The notes: a model not told the origin generated them from the letters alone. A DNA stretch of 47,778 nucleotides from Bacteriovoracaceae bacterium (GCA_947377285.1 CANCFT010000028.1:1-47778), one strand, 5' to 3'. Positions 15,688 to 25,034 are shown, numbered from the stretch's first letter. Numbers and translations are program-made.

Positions 15688-16986
15688 ATGAAATTGAAAT
15701 TTATAGGTGCTATAGATGAAGTTACAGGCTCAATGACACTCCTAGAAACTACTAGTGGAAAAATACTGATCGACTGCGGTTTACATCAAGGCTTGGATTT
15801 TATTGTCAAAAAAAACTTAGAGCCTCTCCCATTTGAAGTCAGAGACATCTCTGCGGTTATTCTCACACATGCACATTTAGATCATTCGGGTTTAATTCCT
15901 CATCTTGTCAAACTTGGATTTAGAGGGAATATTTATGCGACTAAACCTACTTTGAAATTGGCTAAAATTATTATGGCCGATAGTGCTCATATTTTTGAAA
16001 AATCAGAAAATCATCTATTGAAATCTTTTTATGACATTGAAGATGTAATCGTAGCAACTTCTTTATTTAAACCTCAGACATTTCATGTACCTTTTTCAGC
16101 CTTGGGAATGACTATTACTCTATTACCTGCCGGTCATATTTTAGGAGCAGCTTCTGTTCAAATTCAAGCTGATCAAACCATAATATTTTCTGGAGACTTA
16201 GGAAGAATTGAAGACCCACTTATTCCTGCTCCTGAAAAATGTCCTAAAGCAGATATTGTTGTAATGGAATCTACTTATGGAGGTCGAATCAGAGAGGGAA
16301 ATCTTGAAATTGAATTAACACAATTTTTAAAAAAAATTAAAACACAATCTTGTATAGGCATAATTGCAAGCTTTGCAGTGGCAAGATCGCAAATGTTAAT
16401 CACATTGATAAATCAATATTACAAATTAAATCCCAATGATAAAATTAGATTAGTTATTGATGGTCCAATGATGATTGAAGCTAATAAAGTATATAAAGAA
16501 TTTTCCCAAGAAACAAAATTACCTGAAATCTTATTAGAATCTTTAGAAAATGTCGAAGTAATCGACCATACAAGAGAATGGGAATCAATTAAAAAACAAA
16601 CGGGCCCGCTTATTGTTATTTCTTCCAGCGGTATGGTTTCAGGTGGTCGAATTTTACGTTATTTAGAAAATTGGCAAAATGATACAAAAGCATGTCTCTT
16701 TTTGCCAGGTTATCAGGCCGAAGGAACTGCTGGTAAGCAATTAAGCGAAGGAAATAGGACAATTCATATCTGTGATGGAAAAGAAATTACTTGGAGTGGA
16801 GAGGTCATTTCATCCCAAGCATTTTCTTCACACGCAGATCAAAATGGTTTAATTGACTGGTTAAGCAATATCGATAAATCGACCGCAATTTATTTGAATC
16901 ATGGTGAAAAAACTTCTAAAGAATGTCTAGTTTCAAAATTACATGAACTCGGCTATCAAAATGTTTTAATAGCCGGGTCCAAATAA
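15688..16986 (+). CDS. Beta-CASP metallo-beta-lactamase-fold ribonuclease (CPSF/YSH1-like)
   Basis: This 432-residue member of the beta-CASP group, which processes RNA or DNA, starts at ATG with AAGGA seven bases upstream. Metallo-beta-lactamase motifs are HAHLDHSG, PAGHILGA and SGDLG. Beta-CASP motifs follow: ESTYGG, SSSGMVSGG and the C-terminal AFSSHADQNG, then LNHGE. All expected Zn ligands look present, so activity is likely. There is no KH or S1 domain. Bacterial proteins of this type are single-domain relatives of CPSF-73. It is probably co-transcribed with the ATP-cone nuclease upstream and is convergent with the cytochrome-like gene. Confidence 0.9.
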   Translation: MKLKFIGAIDEVTGSMTLLETTSGKILIDCGLHQGLDFIVKKNLEPLPFEVRDISAVILTHAHLDHSGLIPHLVKLGFRGNIYATKPTLKLAKIIMADSAHIFEKSENHLLKSFYDIEDVIVATSLFKPQTFHVPFSALGMTITLLPAGHILGAASVQIQADQTIIFSGDLGRIEDPLIPAPEKCPKADIVVMESTYGGRIREGNLEIELTQFLKKIKTQSCIGIIASFAVARSQMLITLINQYYKLNPNDKIRLVIDGPMMIEANKVYKEFSQETKLPEILLESLENVEVIDHTREWESIKKQTGPLIVISSSGMVSGGRILRYLENWQNDTKACLFLPGYQAEGTAGKQLSEGNRTIHICDGKEITWSGEVISSQAFSSHADQNGLIDWLSNIDKSTAIYLNHGEKTSKECLVSKLHELGYQNVLIAGSK

Positions 16987-16987
16987 G

Positions 16988-18175
16988 TTAAGGTTTCAAA
17001 AGTGCTTTCAATTTGATTAATTCTCTTTTTTCATTTACAGGAATATCTGTTCCTGAAGATCCTGTATATCCAGCTTCAATAGAATCAGAATACTCTTGGT
17101 AGCATTTCTTAGCGTATGGAGAAGTAGGATACTTACGAATACAATCTTTAAGGTATAAATCTCCTAATGAGAAAAAATAACTTTGTCCCATTCGATGCTC
17201 AATTAAAGATAACCAATAAAGAATTTCAGGAGCCATTTCAGAATTTGGATTTTCAACTAAAAAATTGAGTAGAACGCCAGATGAGATAAATAAAGTTACA
17301 TCCTCTTCACCAGAAAAAATAATTTCTTTTTTTAGGTCTAATGGAATCAGATTTTTTTCAATAAATTGAGGAAGTGTTTTTTCATTAATTGACTTTGAAT
17401 CAAATCCTTTCCAATTTTTTAATGAATCACTCCATCGCTTTATAGTTTTTTGCTCATTGACAGAAAGTCTAGAATCTTTTGTCCACTTATCAACAAGAGT
17501 TTTTGATTTTTCAAAATCAAATTTAATTTTTGTTGTCATAGAAAGAATTCTTCTTAATGAAAATAGAACTTCTTGATGAGAACTCATCGAAGAATTTGCC
17601 ATCGCTAAATCAATAGCTTTTTCAAAGTAAGTTTTGGAATCATCAAATCGGCGAACTAAATAGAGGTAGTTTGCATAAGAAAAATCAGAATCAAAACGAT
17701 CTCGTTTTTCTTTCTTAATATTTTCTCTAAATGCATTTCTTGAAACAGAATCTGGCAATTGCGAATGGCAAGTGACACAAAGTGCTCCTATTACATTTAA
17801 TCGCTTTTGAGCGAAAAGAAAATTATCTGCTTCAACAGACATAATTGTTTCATCTAGATGATTTGTAATGGCCTCGAGACTTGGCTTAAATCCAGGTCTT
17901 TGAAAAAAGTCAGCATGTTTTGCACTCTTAAAAAATACAGATAGATCATTTAAGTTTTTTAAAAGCTCCTCTTTCTCTTTTTTTGATTTAAAATTTCCAA
18001 ATGTTGATTTAGAAGAATAGGCATATGGAATAATTTTTACATAAGAATCATATATATTACTCATTACAGCTTTTGCTTGTAATTGATCTGCTGCCTCATC
18101 ACTTAACGCAACATTGCTTAATAAAATCAAAACCAGTGACATCATCGCTATTATTTTCGTAAAACTTTTTTCCAT
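16988..18175 (-). CDS. Exported mono-heme cytochrome-like protein with helical repeats
   Basis: This 395-residue protein has a Sec signal peptide with probable cleavage after VALS (residue 25). A single heme-attachment motif CVTCH (Cys133, Cys136, His137) follows a helical segment. The part after about residue 160 looks TPR-like (YANYLYLVRRFDDSKTYFEK, and a later pair). I do not recognise a named family. An axial heme ligand is not obvious. It lies 13 bp downstream of the CBS-domain gene on the same strand and probably shares its transcript and the FNR-like box. A redox or heme-based sensor role in the periplasm is possible. Confidence 0.65.
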   Translation of the reverse strand: MEKSFTKIIAMMSLVLILLSNVALSDEAADQLQAKAVMSNIYDSYVKIIPYAYSSKSTFGNFKSKKEKEELLKNLNDLSVFFKSAKHADFFQRPGFKPSLEAITNHLDETIMSVEADNFLFAQKRLNVIGALCVTCHSQLPDSVSRNAFRENIKKEKRDRFDSDFSYANYLYLVRRFDDSKTYFEKAIDLAMANSSMSSHQEVLFSLRRILSMTTKIKFDFEKSKTLVDKWTKDSRLSVNEQKTIKRWSDSLKNWKGFDSKSINEKTLPQFIEKNLIPLDLKKEIIFSGEEDVTLFISSGVLLNFLVENPNSEMAPEILYWLSLIEHRMGQSYFFSLGDLYLKDCIRKYPTSPYAKKCYQEYSDSIEAGYTGSSGTDIPVNEKRELIKLKALLKP

Positions 18176-18188
18176 AAGCCTAAAACTC

Positions 18189-18596
18189 CTATTTTAATCT
18201 TGTCTTTAGTAATTCATCCATTGATTTTAGGGCATCTACCCAAGTAAAAATTCCTACTAGTTTATGATTGTCTTGAACCAACACACTTCCCATTTTTCTT
18301 TCGGCCATTTCTCGGCATATTTCATCCAATGGAGCTTCAATTTCAACCATAATAGGCTCAGTGGTCATTGCTTGGTTTACCTTTTCATTTTTTAAATCGA
18401 CGCCCTTAAAGGATAGCATAAAATTAATATCATGCTCTGAAATTATCCCGACGACTACGCCGCTCTCAAGTACAGGTAGATGTCGAATCGAATATTCCTT
18501 CATCATTTTTTGAGCTTGAGCTAAAGTTTGATCTGCCCCTATTGTATGCGGTGCAGTTGACATAAATTTTTGGATTGTTGGAATTGCTTTTGACAT
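18189..18596 (-). CDS. CBS-domain-pair protein
   Basis: This 135-residue protein consists of two CBS domains (about 5-60 and 70-130). The first has AQKMMKEYSIRHLPVLESG and VVGIISEHD. The second has EICREMAERKMGSVLVQDN and LVGIFTWVD. CBS pairs bind adenine nucleotides such as AMP or ATP and usually act as energy-state sensors. No other domain is present. AGGAGG six bases before the ATG is strong. It is the first gene downstream of the FNR-like box at 18683-18696, and its transcript probably continues into the cytochrome-like gene. Confidence 0.88.
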   Translation of the reverse strand: MSKAIPTIQKFMSTAPHTIGADQTLAQAQKMMKEYSIRHLPVLESGVVVGIISEHDINFMLSFKGVDLKNEKVNQAMTTEPIMVEIEAPLDEICREMAERKMGSVLVQDNHKLVGIFTWVDALKSMDELLKTRLK

Positions 18597-18682
18597 AAAT
18601 AACCTCCTAAATTCTTTATTTCTTATTATTTAAGTTTAGCAGTTACGAGTAGTAATCAATGTGATTGAAATAGGCTAATTAG

Positions 18683-18696
18683 CTGATAAATATCAA
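18683..18696. promoter_or_regulatory. FNR-like box upstream of the CBS gene
   Basis: CTGAT-N4-ATCAA matches the FNR consensus TTGAT-N4-ATCAA at nine of ten specified bases. It is centred about 94 bp before the CBS-gene start codon and lies downstream of the pckA stop, so it most likely serves the CBS-cytochrome unit. A second dyad, TCAAT-GTG-ATTGA, lies between it and the gene at 18656-18668. Confidence 0.55.
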
Positions 18697-18706
18697 TAAA
18701 ATATTA

Positions 18707-20227
18707 TTATTTTAATTTTGAAAGCTGAACTTCAAAACTGGCAGCCAATCCCCTGGCTATTTTAAAATACTCTTCTTTATTTTTCCATGCATTTTGAGGA
18801 ATTAGCAGTTTTGAGTCTATACCTTTTACTGATTTAGGAATATTTAAATTAAAAACTTCATCTATGGTAAATTCACAACCCTTTAAATTATTTTGCTGAA
18901 TTTCTCTAATTATCGATCTTGTCATTGAAAGTGAAAAGCGTTCCCCTTTCCCATAACTTCCTCCATACCAACCTGTATTTATCAACCAAACTTTTATACC
19001 AAATTGAGAAATAAAATTATTTAATAATTGAGAATAGACCTCTGGATAACAAAGCATAAAAGGTGCACCAAAGCATGAAGAGAAAGTTGCTACTGGGGAT
19101 TTGATACCTATTTCAGTTCCAGCTAACTTGGCACTATATCCTAATTTAAAATAATCAGACGCTTGCTTATCATTCAATAAGCATACAGGTGGCAATACTC
19201 CAAATGCATCAGCGCTAAGGTAAAATATATTCTGAGGAATTTTCCCAACTCCAGACTCGACTCGGTCATCGATAAAGCTTAAAGGATAACTTGCCCGTCC
19301 ATTTTCGGAAAGACTATCATCGAAAAAATTAATTTTACTTCTATCTTCCGACAAATAGACATTTTCTAAAAATGATGCAAATTGAGTTGAGGCTTTATAA
19401 ATTGCAGGCTCAGTATCAAAAGAAAGCTTAGACGTTTTTGCATAGCAACCACCTTCAAAATTAAAAATACCATTGCTTGAAAGACCGTGCTCATCATCGC
19501 CAATAAGTTGAAGGCCTTCGTCTGTTGATAGTGTCGTTTTCCCTGTTCCCGATAAACCAAAAAAAACAAAACTTTCATTTCTTGAGTTCTGATTTGCACC
19601 AGAGTGCATTGGTAAAATACCATAATCCGGAAGTATAAAATTCATTGTCGAAAACATACTTTTTTTGATTTCTCCAGCATACTTCGTTCCAACAATAATT
19701 GTCATTTTCGTCTTAAAGCAAGTGACAATTACTGTTTCTGTACGCGTTCCATATTTTTTTGGATCTAAAATAAAATCAGGAGCGTGAAGAATTTTAAAAT
19801 AGTCGTGATGACTAGTTCCAAGATAATCTTTAAACATATATTGAGAAAAAAGTGCAGCTGAAGCGAGGTTTGAAATAAATTCTATACCGAGTGAGTAGAA
19901 ATCAGTTGAACCAATTGATCTCTCTGAAAAATACAATTCTTTTTGTTCTTTTAAATATTCAATGACATCTTTTTTAAGTAGTTCAAATACTTCCTCTGAC
20001 ATTTTGTGAATATTATTGTCCCACCATATTTTTTTCTCTGTTTTCTCAGTAACAACAACATATTTATCATTTGCTGATCGCCCTGTATGGGTTCCAGTTA
20101 GAATCACTAATTCACCATGTGTGCCCAAGGTTCCTTCTTTATTTAAAAGTGCAGATTCTATTAGAAATGATTTATGTGAATTCATATGAACTAGTTTATG
20201 ATTAATTAAAGAAAGCAATTCGCTCAT
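18707..20227 (-). CDS. pckA: ATP-dependent phosphoenolpyruvate carboxykinase
   Basis: This enzyme converts oxaloacetate and ATP to PEP, CO2 and ADP (gluconeogenesis), or works in reverse under high CO2 and low oxygen. It has 506 residues, slightly short of the usual 530-540. Motifs include GRSANDKY (49-56), the P-loop GLSGTGKTTLS (Lys230), the kinase-2 motif GDDEH (243-247) and NTGWYGGSYGKGERF. The metal-site Lys near 182 and His208 are present. AAGGA before the ATG is a good ribosome site. It lies nine bp after the universal stress gene on the same strand, so the pair is probably an operon. Confidence 0.95.
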   Translation of the reverse strand: MSELLSLINHKLVHMNSHKSFLIESALLNKEGTLGTHGELVILTGTHTGRSANDKYVVVTEKTEKKIWWDNNIHKMSEEVFELLKKDVIEYLKEQKELYFSERSIGSTDFYSLGIEFISNLASAALFSQYMFKDYLGTSHHDYFKILHAPDFILDPKKYGTRTETVIVTCFKTKMTIIVGTKYAGEIKKSMFSTMNFILPDYGILPMHSGANQNSRNESFVFFGLSGTGKTTLSTDEGLQLIGDDEHGLSSNGIFNFEGGCYAKTSKLSFDTEPAIYKASTQFASFLENVYLSEDRSKINFFDDSLSENGRASYPLSFIDDRVESGVGKIPQNIFYLSADAFGVLPPVCLLNDKQASDYFKLGYSAKLAGTEIGIKSPVATFSSCFGAPFMLCYPEVYSQLLNNFISQFGIKVWLINTGWYGGSYGKGERFSLSMTRSIIREIQQNNLKGCEFTIDEVFNLNIPKSVKGIDSKLLIPQNAWKNKEEYFKIARGLAASFEVQLSKLK

Positions 20228-20236
20228 TTTTTATCC

Positions 20237-21094
20237 TTATACTTTTAAAACAATTGTAGGCAATTTAGATTCACGTAATACTTGCCTAGTAATACTTCCC
20301 CCCAGCAAGGTGGCAAGTTTTTTAGTTTGAGCAGTTACCGAGATAAAATCAGCATTTGTTTTAACTGATATATCCAAGAGGGTTTCGGCAATTGGCTTAA
20401 CTTCATATTCTAAATAAATTTTGCCCTTAATCTTTTGTTTTTCCAATATTTTTTCAATCTTTAATGCCTGTTTTTGTATTCTTTTTTTAAATTCGTGCAG
20501 CTCTACTCCGGCCACAGGAACTGGCACATGCACTATTGTTAAAAACGATTTCCACTTTTTAGCATACTCAATGATTCGCTCAAGCCCCAAAAAACCTTTT
20601 GGCGTAAAGTCGTGTGCATAAACAATATTTTGAGGAGCCTGAGAATGAAACTGTGATTTCTGGTGATAAATTAGTAAATCACAAATTGCTAAGTGAACGA
20701 AAGTCTCTGCAAAACTTCCAAATATAAAATGAGGTAAATCTTTTTTACTATTACTGGCAATTATGACTATGTCTGTTTCGTTTAACTGAGTAAAAACTAC
20801 TACTTTTTTTACAATAGAAGTAAGCGAGATGGTTCGTTCAAAAAGAACATCGACACTTGAAACTTTGATAGCTAAATTTTTAAGCTGTTCTTTAATTAAT
20901 TTTCTAGGATATTCAGAATATCTTTTTTTTTCAGGAATATTATATGCCGTTGCCAACATCGTTTCCGTATTTGAGGCGACATATACAACTTTCACTTGGT
21001 CTTTACTTCCAAATAAATGACTGCAAATATTTTTACCTATTTTATGAAGTTCAACATTTTTTTCAAATGGGTCAAAAGTCCACAGTATTTTCAT
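20237..21094 (-). CDS. Tandem-domain universal stress protein (UspA family)
   Basis: This 285-residue protein is made of two Usp domains (about 1-140 and 150-285). The second keeps the ATP-binding ending GGSITRQVLRESKLPTIVL, corresponding to G-x2-G-x9-G/S. The first has a related but looser GSFAETFVHLAICDLLIY, so it may not bind nucleotide. GGGAGAG precedes the start. It is divergent from the P-type ATPase gene and probably transcribed together with pckA. Tandem Usp proteins next to low-oxygen genes are common in FNR/ANR-type regulons, and no FNR box is evident in this promoter. Confidence 0.88.
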   Translation of the reverse strand: MKILWTFDPFEKNVELHKIGKNICSHLFGSKDQVKVVYVASNTETMLATAYNIPEKKRYSEYPRKLIKEQLKNLAIKVSSVDVLFERTISLTSIVKKVVVFTQLNETDIVIIASNSKKDLPHFIFGSFAETFVHLAICDLLIYHQKSQFHSQAPQNIVYAHDFTPKGFLGLERIIEYAKKWKSFLTIVHVPVPVAGVELHEFKKRIQKQALKIEKILEKQKIKGKIYLEYEVKPIAETLLDISVKTNADFISVTAQTKKLATLLGGSITRQVLRESKLPTIVLKV

Positions 21095-21161
21095 AGATCT
21101 CTCCCTTTCATGGTCTTTAGTTAAGAAAACACTACATTCTCAAAATAATTAATTCAATATG

Positions 21162-21174
21162 ACAGTCGAACTGT
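21162..21174. promoter_or_regulatory. Small dyad in the usp / P-type ATPase divergent promoter
   Basis: ACAGT-CGA-ACTGT lies just before a perfect TATAAT (21179-21184) oriented toward the ATPase gene. A poor -35 candidate TTCAAT (21154-21159) would give a 19-bp spacer with the dyad inside it, a layout typical of MerR-type promoters. The dyad is short and the -35 is weak, so this is tentative. Confidence 0.25.
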
Positions 21175-21269
21175 GTCTTATAATATTAAGTTATCCATTT
21201 ATTAAAATGGCTGTGTAGTTCAGAAAATGTTACTTATTATTTGCTCGTTAATTTCAAGCAAGGTTACCA

Positions 21270-23849
21270 ATGGAAATATACTCGAACACAAAAGTACAAA
21301 GATTAATTCACGGCAATACCCTGCTAGCTGAAGGCGGCCTTTCAAACGCATTTGTACTCAACAGGCAGACTCAAGAAGGATTCAATGAACTTCCAATGAA
21401 TAAACCTAAAAAATTTTATTATTTTGTTTTTGAAGTATTAAAAGAGCCAATGGTTTACTTGCTACTTGCTTGTGGTGTCATTTATTTTTTTCTCGGCGAT
21501 CCACATGAAGCGATGATGTTACTTGGGTTTTTAGTATTTATTATAGCCATCACTATCACTCAGGAAACAAAAGCCGGGAGAGCACTTGAGGCATTAAGCG
21601 CACTTTCAAGTCCTCGTGCACTCGTCATTAGAGAACGGAATAAGTTTCGAGTTGCAGGTAGAGAAGTTGTTAGAGAAGAAATTCTATTTCTCAATGAAGG
21701 TGATAAAGTTCCGGCGGATTCCATTGTCATCTCTGCTGCAAACTTAGGAGTTGATGAATCACTTTTAACTGGCGAATCTTTACCTGTCATTAAATCCATC
21801 TCTGATGAAGTCATTGCTGGAACAACCGTTATTAGTGGACATGCAATAGCAATGGTTGAAGCAATAGGACTTCATTCTCAAATTGGAAAAATTGGAAGTT
21901 CAATTAAAGATGCTCCTGTAATATCGACACGATTAGAAATCCAAACCAATCTCCTTGTGAAACGTATTGCTTGGTTTGCCTTATTTTTATGCTTACTCGT
22001 AGTTATTATTCATTCTATTCACACTCATAACTGGATAGAAGGCTCCCTTCTTGGTTTATCCTTAGGTATGGCAATATTACCAAATGAACTTCCAGCAGTG
22101 CTAACAATATTTTTTTCACTAGGTGCTTGGCGATTATCTAAAAGAAAAGTTTTAACTCGTAAAATATCTGCAGTCGAAAACTTAGGTTCCGTAACAGTGT
22201 TATGTGTAGATAAAACTGGCACACTCACTCTAAATCAAATGGCAATTCAAAAAATTTTTTCTCAAGAAAATACAATTGACCTTTCTGAAACTAGCTTGAA
22301 GATACTTCCTGAAGAATTCCACGAAGCACTTGAATATGGAATATTAGCAAGTCGTAAAAAACCTTTTGATCCGATGGAATTGGCTTTTACATCGGCCGGT
22401 GTAAAATTTTTAAAAGATACAGAACATCTTCATCATAATTGGAGTTTAGAAAAAGAATATCCCTTATCACCGGAATTGCTCTCAGTAACACATGCCTGGA
22501 AAACAAGCTCCACGGGAGAAGGATTCGTTATTGGCGCAAAAGGTGCCCCGGAAGCAATTATTGACCTCTGCCATATGAATGAATCGGATTCTTTAAAAAT
22601 TAAATCTATGTCTGAAAAAATGGCCTCTGAAGGATTGCGCATTTTAGGCATTGCCAAATCTCATTTTGACACAACATCACTCCCTGTAAAACAACACGAT
22701 TTTGAATTTAAATTTCTTGGATTAATTGGAATAAGTGATCCCATTCGCGATGGAGTTCAAGAGTCTATCAGTGAATGCAAATCGGCCGGAATAAGGGTAA
22801 TCATGTTAACTGGCGATCATCCGATTACCGCTTCAAGCATTGCTAAAAAAATTGGCTTAAAAAACCCAAATAAAGTTATTACCGGCTTAGAAATGGAATA
22901 TTTGAAAGATAATGAATTGGCCGAATCCTGTAAAACAACTTCAGTCTTTTCCAGAGTGATGCCCAATCAAAAACTTCGCTTAGTTGAAATATTAAAAATG
23001 GCAGGAGAAGTTGTCGCGATGACAGGAGACGGAGTCAACGATGCTCCTGCTCTCAAAGCATCACATATTGGAATTGCCATGGGAGGACGGGGCACTGATG
23101 TAGCTCGAGAGTCATCTGATATCGTTATTCTTGATGACGATTTTACTTCAATTGTAGAATCAATTAAAACTGGCCGAAGAGTTTATGCCAATATTAAAAA
23201 AACTTTAGTTTATTTATTTTCAATTCATATACCTATTGCGGGATTGTCAGTCATTCCTGTTTTATTAGGACTACCACTCGTATTACTTCCTGCACATATA
23301 GCCCTACTCCATTTAATTATAGAACCTGTTAGTTCAATTGCCTTTGAAGCTGAACCCGCAAGTAGAGATTTAATGACTAAAAAACCACGGTCTCCGCTAG
23401 AGCCTTTATTCAACAAAGATATTTGGAAAACTTGTAGTATTAGAGGTTTTATTTTATGGGCCTCACTTTCCTTTATTTATATGTCTTCAGTCCAACTTCA
23501 CGGAAGTGACTCCAAAACGCGTACTTTGGTATTTGCTAGTTTAATTTTATCTAATACCTTTATGATTTTTTTAAGTCGTGATCCAAGCCGAACCTTGCTT
23601 TCTAAATTAAAAACAAATCCAAGTCGTGCAATTTGGATTATTGGTTTTGGCTCATTAATATTGCTTGGATGTTGCCTTTACCTGCCATTTATAAGAGTAC
23701 TTTTAAAATTTGCCCTATTCCTTCCAACGGATCTGCTTTTTTGCTTCCTTGTGTCCTCGCTAAGCACCCTTCTGACCGAATTCTGTCTTTGGTTCTTTGC
23801 CAAAGCAGATCCAAAGATTACAACGAAGCAGCTCATTTCAGCTACATAA
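21270..23849 (+). CDS. P2-type cation-transporting ATPase, substrate uncertain
   Basis: This 859-residue P-type ATPase has SERCA/PMR1-like overall order. It has an N-terminal cation-ATPase segment, TGES at 167-170, DKTGT at 314-318 (phosphorylated Asp314), GDGVND at 586-591 and about ten helices. The ion-site residues differ from Ca2+ pumps. M4 has PNELP (271-275) where SERCA has PEGLP. M5 has His653, and its SERCA Glu771 equivalent is Ile. M6 has His681 and Glu685 where SERCA has Asn796 and Asp800. I recall related bacterial ATPases with a HVPIAGL-type M5, often mislabelled as Ca2+ ATPases. AAGG six bases before ATG supports the start. It is divergent from usp-pckA. Confidence 0.88.
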   Translation: MEIYSNTKVQRLIHGNTLLAEGGLSNAFVLNRQTQEGFNELPMNKPKKFYYFVFEVLKEPMVYLLLACGVIYFFLGDPHEAMMLLGFLVFIIAITITQETKAGRALEALSALSSPRALVIRERNKFRVAGREVVREEILFLNEGDKVPADSIVISAANLGVDESLLTGESLPVIKSISDEVIAGTTVISGHAIAMVEAIGLHSQIGKIGSSIKDAPVISTRLEIQTNLLVKRIAWFALFLCLLVVIIHSIHTHNWIEGSLLGLSLGMAILPNELPAVLTIFFSLGAWRLSKRKVLTRKISAVENLGSVTVLCVDKTGTLTLNQMAIQKIFSQENTIDLSETSLKILPEEFHEALEYGILASRKKPFDPMELAFTSAGVKFLKDTEHLHHNWSLEKEYPLSPELLSVTHAWKTSSTGEGFVIGAKGAPEAIIDLCHMNESDSLKIKSMSEKMASEGLRILGIAKSHFDTTSLPVKQHDFEFKFLGLIGISDPIRDGVQESISECKSAGIRVIMLTGDHPITASSIAKKIGLKNPNKVITGLEMEYLKDNELAESCKTTSVFSRVMPNQKLRLVEILKMAGEVVAMTGDGVNDAPALKASHIGIAMGGRGTDVARESSDIVILDDDFTSIVESIKTGRRVYANIKKTLVYLFSIHIPIAGLSVIPVLLGLPLVLLPAHIALLHLIIEPVSSIAFEAEPASRDLMTKKPRSPLEPLFNKDIWKTCSIRGFILWASLSFIYMSSVQLHGSDSKTRTLVFASLILSNTFMIFLSRDPSRTLLSKLKTNPSRAIWIIGFGSLILLGCCLYLPFIRVLLKFALFLPTDLLFCFLVSSLSTLLTEFCLWFFAKADPKITTKQLISAT

Positions 23850-23962
23850 GGCACTATCCTCAATGACTTCTTTGTCTTTGTGTAAAAATTATTAGGTTGT
23901 AGGAAGCTCAATTGAAAAGTGATACATACATATTACTAATTGATCCCTTTACCAGAGTTTAC

Positions 23963-25024
23963 ATGAACAAAACGAATTCATTAAAGGTCCTACTTATTTT
24001 CATACTCACAATTACTATTGTTAATTGTAATTATGCTTTTGCAAAAATTGAAAATCTCAAATTAAATATAGAATTTGGAAGAGTAATATCATTTCAACTT
24101 ATTCGTGCAACTAAAGCAACTCTACCTACATTTCTTTTTTTACCTGGTGTTAACAGAAGTTTACTTGCTGATGATGAAGCTCTTCAAGAGATAGCTCATC
24201 TAGGTTATGGCGTTGCAACCATGAACTTTAGCACTCAGCCTTTTTCAATTAACCAATTAGACAAGCAGGAAAAACCAGTATTTTTAAAACCTAACTTTAA
24301 AATTGAAGATTTATCTTTAGAAGTTTCGGCGCTATCAAATGAACTCAAAAGAAACTTTGGCGTTAAAAACATTATTCATGTTTCAATTTCCTATAGTGCT
24401 ATAGTTTCTTCAATTATCCAAGATGCACAACTCATTATCGATACTTCGCCAATGACTTCGTCAGCTGCTGTCAATCCAGATCTTGAAACTTACAGAGCTT
24501 ATTTAAAGAGTGGTGAAATTTTCAATCCAATCTATGGGCCAGCAATAACTCGGTCATTATTAGACCAAAGTTATTATAAAAAATGGAGTGACCAAGTAGA
24601 TGATATCAGTAAGCAATTTAATTTAAGCGAAGAGCGAAAATCAGATATGATTTCTGGCTATACAGTTATGAGTCGATTGTCTGAAGGTTTTGTTTGGGAT
24701 TTTAAAAAATCTGTAACTAGTCCAAAGCGAGTTTTTATTTTTGCTCGTAATGACTCTGCCCTATTATTAAAAGATCAATTAACTTTATTTTCAAAAATTC
24801 TTAGTAACTCTCAAGAAGCACTTGCTTTTGTGGTCAATGATTCAGGACATATAATCCCCACTGATCAGCCATCGGCCTATGTAAATATTTTAAAATATTT
24901 ATTAACAGCAGAAAGCCGAAAAGTTAGCGGTATTTTCGAAGTCCAACCAGGAAATGAGACGCCTAAGCTTTATAAGGGTGCTGAGGCACAAACTTATATT
25001 AAATCCATTCTTAATACACTTTAG
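23963..25024 (+). CDS. Exported alpha/beta-hydrolase-like protein
   Basis: I chose the ATG at 23963 because it places a Sec signal (LLIFILTITIVNCNYAFA) at the N-terminus. An in-frame TTG at 23912 would add 17 non-signal-like residues. The resulting protein has 353 residues. Features of an alpha/beta hydrolase are TFLFLPGVNRS near the first strand, a nucleophile elbow HVSISYSA with Ser-x-Ser-x-Ser instead of Gly-x-Ser-x-Gly, an Asp candidate in FARNDSA, and a His candidate in DSGHIIPTDQP. The substrate cannot be inferred. A cysteine in the signal region (VNC) is a poor lipobox. No operon partner is evident. Confidence 0.65.
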   Translation: MNKTNSLKVLLIFILTITIVNCNYAFAKIENLKLNIEFGRVISFQLIRATKATLPTFLFLPGVNRSLLADDEALQEIAHLGYGVATMNFSTQPFSINQLDKQEKPVFLKPNFKIEDLSLEVSALSNELKRNFGVKNIIHVSISYSAIVSSIIQDAQLIIDTSPMTSSAAVNPDLETYRAYLKSGEIFNPIYGPAITRSLLDQSYYKKWSDQVDDISKQFNLSEERKSDMISGYTVMSRLSEGFVWDFKKSVTSPKRVFIFARNDSALLLKDQLTLFSKILSNSQEALAFVVNDSGHIIPTDQPSAYVNILKYLLTAESRKVSGIFEVQPGNETPKLYKGAEAQTYIKSILNTL

Positions 25025-25034
25025 TCATTTAATC

